A DNA stretch of 19,285 nucleotides, taken from NCBI GenBank assembly GCA_002404055.1, contig DHIZ01000252.1, positions 1 through 19,285 on the forward strand, given 5' to 3'. The first letter of the stretch is position 1; every line of letters starts with the position of its first letter. Positions 7,882-15,996 of this stretch are shown one piece after another. Below the pieces are notes generated by a model. It saw only the letters and a program-made list of their open reading frames with translations. It made no database searches and was not told where the DNA came from. Position numbers and translations under genes: made by a program. Origin of the DNA: Chloroflexi bacterium UBA4733. GTDB taxonomy: Bacteria > Chloroflexota > UBA4733.

Positions 7882-8235
7882 ATGCCTCGATCGAAGCGGA
7901 GCGTCCCGGCGCACAAGCGCCACAAAAAGATCCTGGAACTGGCCCAGGGCCATACCGGCGTGCGCAACCGGCTCTACCGTCTGGCGCACGAGTCGGTGTT
8001 GAAGTCGCTCTCCTACGCCTATGACGACCGGCGTCGGCGCAAGCGCGAGATGCGCTCGCTCTGGATCGCCCGCATCAATGCTGCCTGCCGAATGCACGAC
8101 TTTTCCTACAACCGGTTGATCGCCGGCCTGAACGCCGCCCAGATTGAGCTGGATCGCAAGGTGTTGGCCGACATGGCCGTCCGCGAGCCGAGTTCCTTCG
8201 CCGCAGTGCTGGAGCAGGCCCGCGCGGCACTGTAG
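7882..8235 (+). CDS. rplT: 50S ribosomal protein L20
   Basis: A 117-residue protein with the standard L20 layout. The N-terminal arm (MPRSKRSVPAHKRHKKILEL) is very basic and extended. It is followed by the conserved GHTGVRNRLYRLAHESVLKS-type segment, the RRRRKREMRSLWIARINAA helix and the FSYNRLIAGLNAAQIELDRKVLADMAV region. L20 is an early 23S rRNA assembly protein and in several bacteria represses its own operon by binding the leader RNA. The 5' region of rpmI could hold such a site, but I do not recognise a specific structure. AGGAAAGG precedes the ATG. The stop is 5 bases before the methyltransferase gene. Confidence 0.98.
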   Translation: MPRSKRSVPAHKRHKKILELAQGHTGVRNRLYRLAHESVLKSLSYAYDDRRRRKREMRSLWIARINAACRMHDFSYNRLIAGLNAAQIELDRKVLADMAVREPSSFAAVLEQARAAL

Positions 8236-8240
8236 CCGGC

Positions 8241-9056
8241 ATGATCAGCAGCACGAGCAATGCGCGGGTCCGGCTGCTGCGTGGCCTGACCGATCGGCGG
8301 ACGCGGTTGCACGAGGGCCTGTTCCTGGTCGAAGGGGTGCGGCTGGCGGAAGAGGTGGTGGATGCCGGCGTGCGTCCGGCGCTGGTGCTGTTCGACGAAG
8401 CGCTACGCCAGACCGAGCGCGGCCGCACCTTGCTGGCCGACCTGGAGCCGCTGAGTGATTGGCTGGAAGCGGCCTCCCCGGCGGTGCTGGCCTCGGTGAG
8501 CGCCGTGCAGCACGCCCAGGGTGTGGTGCTGGCGGCGCCGCTGGCCTTGCCGACGCCGCCGTCACGCCGCCAGCGAACCGGCGCCTTGCACGATGTTGGC
8601 CTGATATTGGATGATGTTGCCGACCCGGGCAACGCGGGAGCGATCCTGCGGTCGGCCCGCTCGGCCGGCGTCCAGCAGGTCCGCGTGAGTGCGGGCAGCG
8701 TCGATATCTTCGGTCCCAAGGTCGTGCGGGCGGCTGGCGGCGCCCATTTCCAGTTGCGGTTGGAGGTCGACTTTCGCTGGCCGGATGGCGCGGCTGCCCT
8801 GCCGGTCGACATGGCGCTGGTCCTGGCGGAGGCGCACGGTGGGCAGCCGTACTGGCAGTTCGATTGGACTCAGCCGGCCGTCATCGTCGTGGGCGGTGAG
8901 GCGCGCGGCGCCAGCGCCGCGGCCAGGAAAGCGGCCACGGACCGCGTGCGCATCCCGATGCCGGGTGGCGGCGATTCGTTAAACGTGGCGATGGCGACGA
9001 GCATCCTGCTCTTTGAGGCGGTGCGGCAGCGCTCGCTGGGATCCGAGGCCCGATGA
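8241..9056 (+). CDS. TrmH-family (SpoU) RNA 2'-O-methyltransferase
   Basis: A 271-residue SPOUT methyltransferase that would methylate a ribose 2'-OH in rRNA or tRNA using S-adenosylmethionine. All three SpoU motifs are present: motif 1 DPGNAGAILRSA (128-139, with N131 and R137), motif 2 VVGGEARG (216-223) and motif 3 IPMPGGGDSLNVAMATSILLFE, shortened to its key SLNVA at 246-250. These form the trefoil-knot cofactor site. The N-terminal substrate-binding domain begins with SSTSNARVRLLRGL and has the FLVEGVRLAEE strand-helix, as in RlmB/TsnR-type enzymes. The ATG lies 5 bases after rplT, consistent with translational coupling and a ribosome-linked role. This rplT-trmH order is common. The target nucleotide cannot be told from sequence. 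Confidence 0.93.
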   Translation: MISSTSNARVRLLRGLTDRRTRLHEGLFLVEGVRLAEEVVDAGVRPALVLFDEALRQTERGRTLLADLEPLSDWLEAASPAVLASVSAVQHAQGVVLAAPLALPTPPSRRQRTGALHDVGLILDDVADPGNAGAILRSARSAGVQQVRVSAGSVDIFGPKVVRAAGGAHFQLRLEVDFRWPDGAAALPVDMALVLAEAHGGQPYWQFDWTQPAVIVVGGEARGASAAARKAATDRVRIPMPGGGDSLNVAMATSILLFEAVRQRSLGSEAR

Positions 9057-10180
9057 CAGCACTCCCTGCAGGGCTGCGCGTGGCGCTGGTTCACGACTAT
9101 CTCAACCAGATGGGCGGGGCCGAGCAGGTCGTGGAGGTCTTTCACGAGCTCTTCCCAACTGCGCCGCTCTTCGTCAGCGTCTACGACCGGGAAGCCATGC
9201 CGGACTCTTTTCGCAGCATGGACGTGCGCACCAGCTTCATGCAGCGCATCTCGCCGAAGCGCAGCATCTCCTATAAATTGCTACCGCTCTTTCCGCTGGC
9301 CTTCGAGCGCTTCGACCTGCGTGGCTACGATCTGGTGCTGAGCAGCACGACGACCTTCGCCAAAGGCGTGCTGACCCGCCCCGGCACCTGCCACATCTGC
9401 TATTGCAACACGCCCTTTCGCTACCTCTGGATGTACCAGGAGTATCTAGAGAACGAGCGCGTCAGCCCGCCGATGGAGGCGGCGCTCTCCGCCCTGGCAG
9501 TGCCGTTACGCCTGTGGGACTACACCGCCGCCCAGCGCGTCGACTACTTTCTGGCCGGTTCCGCCAACGCAGCGCGGCGCATCCGCAAGTTCTACCGGCG
9601 CGAGGCCGAGGTGCTGCACTCGCCGGTTGACGCCGCCGGCATGCCTTTGGGCGCCGGCCCCGGTGACTATTACCTTGTCGCCGGCCGGCACCAGCCCTAC
9701 AAGCGACTGGACCTGGCGATCGCCGCCTGCAACCGTCTGCAACGCCGGTTGATCGTGACCGGCACGGGACCGGAGACTGCCCGCCTCAAGGCGATGGCCG
9801 GCCCGACCGTGGAGTTCGTCGGGCACGTCGACCGACCCACGCTGCGCGCGATCTTCGCCGGCTGTCGGGCGCTGCTCTGGCCCGGTGAGGAGGATTACGG
9901 CATCGCGCCGGTCGAAGCGCAGGCGGCGGGACGGCCCGTCGTCGCTCTGGCGCGAGGCGGCGCGTTGGAGACGGTGCGCGACGGCGTCACCGGGGTCTTC
10001 TTTCAGGAGCAGACCGTGGAGGCGCTGACAGCCGCCATGGCGCGGGCCGAGTCGACAGCGTTCGATGCGGCAAGGGTGCGCCAACACGCCCTGCAGTTCG
10101 ATACTGCTGCCTTCAAAGAGAAGCTGTTGGCGACGGTTGGTCGGTTATTGACGGAGTATCGGGCAGCGCTGCGCCGCTGA
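9053..10180 (+). CDS. GT4 family glycosyltransferase (WbaZ-like mannosyltransferase type)
   Basis: A 375-residue GT-B fold glycosyltransferase of family GT4. The N-terminal half has VALVHDYLNQMGGAEQVVE (10-28, with the GGAEQV acceptor loop) and the CYCNTPFRYLW segment typical of WbaZ-like enzymes that add mannose-type sugars to lipid-linked glycans. The C-terminal half has the donor-site GRHQPYKRLDLAI (211-223, K217) and the EX7E motif E280 to E288 in EDYGIAPVE. No membrane helix or signal peptide is present, so it is cytoplasmic and probably membrane-associated. Its ATG overlaps the methyltransferase stop in ATGA at 9053-9056, so the two are translationally coupled. Its presence in a ribosomal-protein operon is unusual and probably reflects operon growth rather than function. 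Confidence 0.92.
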   Translation: MTALPAGLRVALVHDYLNQMGGAEQVVEVFHELFPTAPLFVSVYDREAMPDSFRSMDVRTSFMQRISPKRSISYKLLPLFPLAFERFDLRGYDLVLSSTTTFAKGVLTRPGTCHICYCNTPFRYLWMYQEYLENERVSPPMEAALSALAVPLRLWDYTAAQRVDYFLAGSANAARRIRKFYRREAEVLHSPVDAAGMPLGAGPGDYYLVAGRHQPYKRLDLAIAACNRLQRRLIVTGTGPETARLKAMAGPTVEFVGHVDRPTLRAIFAGCRALLWPGEEDYGIAPVEAQAAGRPVVALARGGALETVRDGVTGVFFQEQTVEALTAAMARAESTAFDAARVRQHALQFDTAAFKEKLLATVGRLLTEYRAALRR

Positions 10181-10184
10181 GATG

Positions 10185-10440
10185 GCTCTTGTTGGGAGCG
10201 GCGTGCTCCGAGCGCTGCGACCTGCGCGACCGAGGTCCAGCCCTCCTCATGCCACTCCCGGTGACGGTCGAAGAAGCGGTGGTAGTCGCCGACGGCATCC
10301 AGGACCGCCAGCGCCTCCGGCTGCCCGTACTCCACGAAGACGGGGCGCCAGCCTTCCCCGACCGCGGCGTTGATTTGGAGCAAGCCGACGTTGCTGACGA
10401 ACCCGAAGGGCGGGACGCAAGGTGACGCGTCAAATGGGAG
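10185..10440 (-). pseudogene. Remnant of an unidentified (possibly glycoside-hydrolase-like) gene
   Basis: Between the glycosyltransferase stop and the binding-protein stop, the minus strand reads a protein-like sequence with no start codon. It includes FGFVSNVGLLQINAAVGEGW, then a WRPVFVEYGQPEAL stretch, FFDRHREWHEEGW and TSVAQVAALGA. The composition (Trp/Phe/Tyr-rich, few low-complexity runs) is like a real carbohydrate-active enzyme and unlike antisense noise. It continues in the same frame directly after the TAG of the binding-protein gene, and toward 10185 it runs into the antisense of the glycosyltransferase. Both ends are therefore missing. I cannot name the family; a link to sugar-degrading enzymes is suggested only by the neighbouring transporter and hydrolase. 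Confidence 0.4.
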
Positions 10441-10449
10441 TGACTGCGC

Positions 10450-12003
10450 CTACGCCTTGCTGTTGTACTTGTTCATGGCGGCCTTAACCAGTGCGTCAAG
10501 CTGCTGTAGACCCTGCTGGGCTGGGTACTTCCCATCCAGGATGTCCTTGACCGTAGCGCTCTTCATGGTGTTGAACTCGTTGACAACCGGATGCACGACT
10601 GGTCCGGTGATGTGGTTCTCCGTCGCGCTCAACTTCAACATGTCCAGGAAGGCGTGCATGCCCGGTACCTGCTTGGCGAAGTCGGCGCTCAAGGCAACGG
10701 ACTTGACGGGCGGCATATTGTTCTCGCGCACATCCCATGCCGTCACCGCCGCAGGATCGCCCATGTACTTGATGAAGGTGGCGCTCTCTTTCGGATGTGC
10801 CACGACCTTCGGCACGCAGAACAGGTTGCCCCCCCCTGCTGAGCCTGTACCGTAGAACACGCCAGGATTGGTCGGCGTCAAGGCCGTTTCCAAGTTCAGA
10901 CTGGGATATTGCGTCTTCCAGTCGTTCGGGAGGTGCGAAGTGACCACTCCCATGCCTTGCTTGCCGTTCCCGAGGCCGCCCTGACCGTTGACGGCCTTGT
11001 TGTAGGCATCAAGGACGCCGCGCCCGCCCAGCTTCTTCCACCAGCCGGCCATCCAGTCCAGCGCCGCCACGTTCTCGGGCCGGGTGATGGTGAACTGCTG
11101 TTGCAGCGTGTCGTAATACATGCCGCCGAACACGGCAACCCAGGTCGCATCGCCGCCGCCTCTCACGCCGGTATAGCCTGGGGCGAGACCGAGCTGCGTG
11201 ATGGCGCCGGAACTGTCGCGCTGCGTGAGCTTCGCGTTGAGGTCGTCCAGCTCAGCGATGGTCTTGGGCGGCGTATTTGGGAGGCCATTCTTCGTGAAGA
11301 GGTCTTTGTTCCAACCATAGAGTTCAGAATCAAATTCCTGAAGGAAGCCCCAGATGTGGCCCTTGAAGGACATCATCGGCCAGACGATAGGAAAGTAGTC
11401 GCTCTGGTTGATCTTCATCTCAGCGGCATACGCGTCGAGTGGCAGCAGGGCGTCGGCGTAGGCCCAGCCGGGAAGTGGATCGTAGTCGTAGGTCATGATA
11501 GTATCGGGCGGAGCGCCGCCAGCCAGCGCTGCCGTGTACTTTTCGTAGTTGCTGTTGTTGTCGACAATCGTGTCCTTAACGGGCAGTGTAGGGTTCTGCT
11601 GGTTCCAACGGGCGACCAGGTCGGCAATGATGGCCTTCCCGTTGGTGTCGCCGGCCGGGTTCCAAAAGTCCAGCGCGATCGCCTTGACAGCGGGAACTGA
11701 GGCGCTCGCGGTGACCGTCTGGACGACCGTCTGGGTGACGGTCTGCACCGACGCGACCGTTACGGTCTGGATGGCGGTCTGGGTCACGACCACGGTGCTG
11801 GCGGCCGCCTGCGCCGCAGCTGTCGTCGCGGCACTGCTGGCCGTCGACGCGGACGCGCTCGTCGCGGCGGTCTGACCGCACGTAGCAAGGAGCGTGAGAA
11901 TTCCAGTAGTACCGAGTAAGCGAGTGCCGGTGCTGATGAAGGCGCGCCGGGTTGATGGGAAAACGAACCGAGACGCAAGGGTCTCACGCTGGGGCAGGGG
12001 CAT
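10450..12003 (-). CDS. Sugar ABC transporter substrate-binding lipoprotein (CUT1-type)
   Basis: A 517-residue extracellular solute-binding protein of family 1. The N-terminus has a twin-arginine motif (STRRAFIS, R19-R20 in 17-24), a hydrophobic stretch and a lipobox-like LLATC with C42. This suggests Tat export followed by lipid anchoring, although Thr before the Cys is atypical. Residues 43-105 are a Ser/Thr/Ala/Val/Gln-rich spacer with a repeated TVTQT pattern. The mature domain starts near ALDFWNPAGD (110-119), a usual strand of sugar-binding proteins, and carries the EFDSELYGWNKDLF and GGGNLFCVPKVVAHP family segments. The ATG at 12001-12003, with AAAGGA about 10 bases upstream, is chosen over an in-frame TTG at 12039. 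Permease genes are absent. It is divergent from the LacI regulator, which probably controls it. Confidence 0.9.
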   Translation of the reverse strand: MPLPQRETLASRFVFPSTRRAFISTGTRLLGTTGILTLLATCGQTAATSASASTASSAATTAAAQAAASTVVVTQTAIQTVTVASVQTVTQTVVQTVTASASVPAVKAIALDFWNPAGDTNGKAIIADLVARWNQQNPTLPVKDTIVDNNSNYEKYTAALAGGAPPDTIMTYDYDPLPGWAYADALLPLDAYAAEMKINQSDYFPIVWPMMSFKGHIWGFLQEFDSELYGWNKDLFTKNGLPNTPPKTIAELDDLNAKLTQRDSSGAITQLGLAPGYTGVRGGGDATWVAVFGGMYYDTLQQQFTITRPENVAALDWMAGWWKKLGGRGVLDAYNKAVNGQGGLGNGKQGMGVVTSHLPNDWKTQYPSLNLETALTPTNPGVFYGTGSAGGGNLFCVPKVVAHPKESATFIKYMGDPAAVTAWDVRENNMPPVKSVALSADFAKQVPGMHAFLDMLKLSATENHITGPVVHPVVNEFNTMKSATVKDILDGKYPAQQGLQQLDALVKAAMNKYNSKA

Positions 12004-12065
12004 TGGGAGACATCCTTTCAGATCCAAACACGACAACAAAGGGAATGTTCACGTTATCAATGCGG

Positions 12066-12104
12066 ATTGTACCGTGAGGTAGACTAAATCAAACCACGAT
12101 GATT
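12066..12104 (-). promoter_or_regulatory. Candidate promoter and operator of the binding-protein gene
   Basis: On the minus strand TTGATT (12087-12092) and TACAAT (12066-12071) form a -35/-10 pair with a 15-base spacer (16 if TTTGAT is used), about 60 bases before the ATG. An inverted repeat AATCA-N8-TGATT (12087-12104) overlaps the -35 box and is a possible operator for the adjacent LacI-family repressor. It lacks the central CG typical of the family, so the operator call is weak. Confidence 0.35.
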
Positions 12105-12285
12105 CTGCGTTGCGGATGAGCGCGCTTCCCCCTGGGCCGCTACGCAACTCCATGGTGGAAGGATTTAGGTGTCAAGGTATCGGACACGCCTACCCTTTGG
12201 ACAACGACGCTCGTCCTTTGGCGGAGTGCAGTTGGCAAAAGGACAAAGTCGCGTCTTCTCTGGCGCGCGAGGCGATCTGTTCACG

Positions 12286-12314
12286 GTAACATACACTGTT
12301 ATGGAAGATATGAT
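12286..12314 (+). promoter_or_regulatory. Candidate promoter and operator of the LacI-family gene
   Basis: The palindrome TAACA-N5-TGTTA (12287-12301) overlaps a possible -35 GTAACA (12286-12291), 17 bases from the -10-like TATGAT (12309-12314). A repressor bound there would block the promoter, consistent with autoregulation. The rest of the 415-base divergent gap holds a further GTGTC-N9-GACAC repeat (12169-12187) and no convincing gene. Confidence 0.35.
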
Positions 12315-12418
12315 GACTGCGCTCACAACGCCGAATGCCGATGGCCCAGTGGGCGGTGCCGCGCGAGGACACGGTACGCTCGCGGCTCGTGCGTCCGCGC
12401 CCACGGCGAAGTGAAGTC

Positions 12419-13447
12419 ATGCCGGGCCGACCGACCATAAAAGACGTGGCACGAGTGGCCGGTGTCTCTCACATGACTGTCTCTCGGGTGATCAACGGCA
12501 GCCCGGAAGTTGCCTCGGAGACACAATTGCGGGTGGAGCAGGCCATCCGCGATCTGGATTACGCGCCGAACATCCTGGCTCGTGGCCTCGTGCGCCAGAC
12601 GAGCGAGGTGATCGGGCTACTGGTGTCCGACATCCGCAACCCGTTCATTGCCGAGGTTGCCGAGGCGGTGCATCGCGTTGCCGACGATGCAGGCTACGTG
12701 GTGAACATGTCCGTCACCGATTACGACGCCCACCGGGAGATACACGCGGTCAATACGCTGGTGGCACGCCAGGTGGCCGGGTTGATCTTTACACGACCGA
12801 ACCGAGGGGCAAGCGACAAGCGTATCGTTGCGCTTGCCGAGCAGGGGGTTCCCGTCGTGACGCTCGGCCGGGAATTGCCGCACCCCACCATATCCACGGT
12901 CTCCACCGATGTCTACGACGGCGCCTACCAGGCAACCAGGCACCTGCTCGATCTCGGTCACCAACGGCTCGGTTTCATTACCGGGTCGCCACGCGTCGGC
13001 ATCGGACATCCGAAGGTGCAGGGCTGTCGCGCGGCGCTCGCGGAGTGTGGCCTCACCCTGGATCCCGATCTCATTGTGGAGAGCGACCTCTCCGTTCGCG
13101 ACGGCTACCTGGCGATGCAGCTCCTGCTGCGCCGGGGCCTACTGCCGACGGCCGTCGTCGCGGTCACCGACGCCGTGGCCATCGGCGCCATGGGGGCGAT
13201 TGCGGCGGCGGGGCGGCGCATTCCCGAAGACATCTCAGTCGTCGGCTTCAACGACATCCCGTATGCAGCCAGCGTCCATCCGCCGCTCACCACGGTGCGG
13301 GAACCAATGTACGAGCTCGGACGTCTGGCCACGCGCGTGCTGCTCGACACGATTCGCCAAGGCAGTAGCATCAAGCCGGTCCGCACGATGCTGAGCTGCG
13401 CGCTCCAGATCCGTGGTTCCACGGGCCCTTGCTCCAGGAAAGCCTGA
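12419..13447 (+). CDS. LacI/GalR-family transcriptional regulator
   Basis: A 342-residue repressor of the LacI/GalR family. The N-terminal helix-turn-helix PTIKDVARVAGVSHMTVSRV (5-24) is followed by the hinge helix and ILARGLVRQTS (52-62), with the leucine-hinge position taken by the ARGL segment. The periplasmic-binding-protein-like effector domain covers 65-335, with IGLLVSDIRNPF, DVAIGAMGA-like DAVAIGAMGA (251-260) and ISVVGFNDIPYA (272-283), and it ends with LQIRGSTGP. The ATG at 12419 puts the DNA-binding domain at the usual position; an in-frame ATG at 12335 would add 28 unrelated residues. It is divergent from a sugar-binding lipoprotein and convergent with a glycoside-hydrolase pseudogene, so sugar uptake control is likely. 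The inducer is unknown. Confidence 0.95.
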   Translation: MPGRPTIKDVARVAGVSHMTVSRVINGSPEVASETQLRVEQAIRDLDYAPNILARGLVRQTSEVIGLLVSDIRNPFIAEVAEAVHRVADDAGYVVNMSVTDYDAHREIHAVNTLVARQVAGLIFTRPNRGASDKRIVALAEQGVPVVTLGRELPHPTISTVSTDVYDGAYQATRHLLDLGHQRLGFITGSPRVGIGHPKVQGCRAALAECGLTLDPDLIVESDLSVRDGYLAMQLLLRRGLLPTAVVAVTDAVAIGAMGAIAAAGRRIPEDISVVGFNDIPYAASVHPPLTTVREPMYELGRLATRVLLDTIRQGSSIKPVRTMLSCALQIRGSTGPCSRKA

Positions 13448-13470
13448 CCGTAGCGCCGCATCTTTTCGGA

Positions 13471-15814
13471 ACGAGTGAGCCCATTTGTGTGTTGCGCCAC
13501 CGTTGTCGAAGCAGCCCATCGGCAGGCCATGCAGAGGCTCGGCCAGATCGGCGTCGGGGATCACCCAGAGGTTGCCCGGCAAACCGACGCGAAAGTCGGT
13601 AAGTCCGCTCCGCTCCAGTTCGGCCCAGAGCCGGCTGATCATCGTCCGCGCCAGCTCGGTATCGACGAGTCCCCCACAGACCGCCGCACCGTTGATGAAG
13701 AGAAACGCGTAGTCGTGAAGCCGATTCTCTTTACACCGCCATCCCGCGAGCCAGCCCGTCGCCGGGTTGTAAAACGTGGGCACGTAGCTTGTCCAGAGGC
13801 GATCAGCCCACTCTGCCAGCCCAGTTGCCAGCGCCGGCTGCCCAACCAGTGGTAGCATCTCGGCGAAAATACGCAATGCTGGATAGAGCAGTGCGTTGGC
13901 AAAGGCATCCTTCCACCCGAAGGAGATCACGTCCCACCAGTTCGTGCTCCACTGATGCTGGCCACTGATGCCCAACCGGTGCGGACTCTCGACCAGACCA
14001 TCACCATCGAGATCGCGGGCCCGCATGCGGGCGAGTTCCCGTCCAATCGCCATGAATTCTTGTGCCGCCCACTCGGCCGGGTTTTCTGACCGGAGGTATT
14101 CGGCGAGCGCAAGTAAACACGCTGCACCCGTCATCACATACTCGTCTTCCAAGCGGTGGGTACCACGGGAGGTCGGCCCACTCGCGTAGCCAGGTGCGCC
14201 GTGCAGCCAGCGCTCCAGCGAATCGCGCAGCAATTCGTTGGCGGTCAGTTCCGGCAAGATAGCCCCGATCCGTGTCGTCATCGCTGACCAGGTATCCATG
14301 CAGATGGGCGCATGCATCGAGCAGCCGTTGTTGGAGAACGTCGTCGTATCCGGGCGATAGGTCAGCGCGGTCAGCGCGCAGCGGCGTAGCGCTCGCTCGA
14401 CCTCAGGCGGCGCGTCTGGGCCGAGATTGCAGCGCTCTGGGGCGACGATGAACGTAACCTCGGCGCGGTGTTGTCCGGGCAGCAGGAGGTAGTCCCCTTC
14501 CGATTGGGGAACCTCGCCGATCTTCAGTTCACTCGTCGTCGTCCGGATCGGCACTGCCGCATCGGCCCGCCAGATCGTGCTCTCGGGCGAGGCCTCGACC
14601 CGGAGCGTGCCGAATCCCGGCGCGTGGAGGAGCACCGGTAGGTCCAGCAATCCGGCCTCGCCCTGATGGGTCACCCGGCCGAGGACCGTCGTTGCGGCGA
14701 TCCGCGCGTCAAAGGCCAGGTGCAGAGCGCCGCTCTCCCATGCCCGTATCGGCCGCTCGCCGATACGTTCCGCCGTCAGTTGGAGTCGCTCCTCCCAGAC
14801 CTCCCAGCGCAAGCGATATTGCTGGCCACTCTCCCCGAGCCGGATATCGTAGCTGATCACATGCCCCTCAACCCGGCACGTCCCGTCGATCGCTTGCTCC
14901 AGGAAGCCCGCTGGCGACGGCTCAGCGACTGGGCGCAGCCGCACGCCCTGCGCCCAGTACTCCTGCAGCGGATGTCGCTGGGTGTTGCCGAAACGCAGGA
15001 GGTTGCGGTGGGTACGCCCCTGCCCTTCACCATCCAGCGCGAGATAGGCGAGCCCCGCCCGACCGAGCAGGAAGCCAATCTCCAGAAAACGCGTCCGATA
15101 GCGCACTTCGGATCCCCGGCGTTCGACGGTGACTCCGAGCGGTAGCCCGGAGAGGTCGACTGCGGTCAGATGCAGCAGTCTTCGATGCGGTCGTTCCAGC
15201 GCGGGCACGCTCCCTTCCAGGACGAAGCCGCCCATGGCGACGTTCCAAGACGGCCACCACCGGTCGACGCCCGACTGGCGTGCTTCAATCAGCACGGCCG
15301 GTGTCGTCAGGCCGTGGAGGTCGAACCAGCGGACTGCTGTCGCGTCGGCCGGGTATGGCAGCCCTTGCTCGTCGAAGATCACCTGCCAAGCGCCGTCTTG
15401 CCAGGCCAGGAACCGAAACGCACTGATCCAGTCGATCTCACGTTCGCTGCCACATTTGAAATAGCCGACGCCGAGCAGTCTGTCGGAGAGAACAAACTTT
15501 GCGGATCTTTACCCTGATTTTGCCGTCCAGCTAGGCCGCAGAGCCACGCTGGGCCTCATATTGAGGGCAAACGACCCGTCCAAGCAAGCTCAAGCGCCGA
15601 TTCAGTATTCTCTCCGACAGACTGCGAGGCGCACGCCGAGCCGGTCCAGATGGAATGGGGCCGCTCGACGGAGCGCCAGGGAATGAATGATACGTCGAGC
15701 GGGCGCATCCGTCTCCTCCGGCAATGGAGCAACCCAGACCGCACGGCACGCCGGAAGCGCCATTGGCGCGCTGAGGAGGTCGACCAAAATACAACCCCTA
15801 TCATCGCGGATCAC
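13471..15814 (-). pseudogene. Glycoside-hydrolase-like gene, MITE-interrupted and 3'-truncated
   Basis: The reading frame from a GTG at 15812-15814 runs to about 13471 and resembles (alpha/alpha)6-barrel glycosidases (amylo-glucosidase/GH63-like). It has an N-terminal beta-rich part, then LEDEYVMTGA, RARDLDGDGLVESPHRLGIS, STNWWDV and FGWKDAFANALLYPAL, and finally LHGLPMGCFDNGGATHKW. A 149-bp element at 15476-15624 breaks it: the frame hits TGA inside the element. Removing the element plus one CGAG copy joins the two halves in frame (LDRLGVRLGVGYFKCG). At the other end the family-like sequence stops near 13471, and the frame runs into the antisense of the LacI gene until 13235, so roughly the last hundred residues appear lost. 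It lies 24 bases after the original stop of the kinase gene, which suggests a former operon. The protein is unlikely to work; the substrate is unknown. Confidence 0.75.
15476..15624. mobile_element. MITE-like element 1 (149 bp), inserted in the glycoside-hydrolase gene
   Basis: Terminal inverted repeats CAGTCTGTCGGAGAGAA (15476-15492) and its exact complement (15608-15624) bound a 149-bp element. The 4-bp sequence CGAG is duplicated on both sides (15472-15475 and 15625-15628). Excision of 153 bp restores the interrupted reading frame. The element holds no transposase gene. Its ends differ from element 2 at only two of the first 15 positions, and the length is identical. Confidence 0.85.
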
Positions 15815-15847
15815 TACATAACTGAGTCTATTTGCGCCTTATGCTAG

Positions 15848-15996
15848 CAGCCTGTCGGGGAGAAAGTAAGTGCGCCAGAATCCGCCCACATTGGCCGCAG
15901 GAGCGGCCCCTGACGCGCAGTTAGGCGCCGATTTCGGCCAGTTTCACGGCACATGGACAGGTTCCGCCCCATTTTCCGGTGCTCCCCGACAGGCTG
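15848..15996. mobile_element. MITE-like element 2 (149 bp), inserted at the end of the kinase gene
   Basis: Terminal inverted repeats CAGCCTGTCGGGGAG (15848-15862) and its exact complement (15982-15996) bound a 149-bp element without coding capacity. The flanks are CTAG on both sides (15844-15847 and 15997-16000), a palindromic 4-bp target duplication. The interior is clearly different from element 1 apart from short shared motifs such as GGCCGCAG. The element overlaps the last codons of the kinase gene. Confidence 0.85.

Noticed and set aside
12004..12039. TTG at 12039 as start of the binding protein
   Set aside because: It would place 12 residues before the Tat motif and put the ribosome site (AAAGGA) inside the coding region. 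The ATG at 12003 fits better.
12335..12418. ATG at 12335 as start of the LacI-family protein
   Set aside because: It adds 28 residues before a helix-turn-helix that normally begins within the first five residues.
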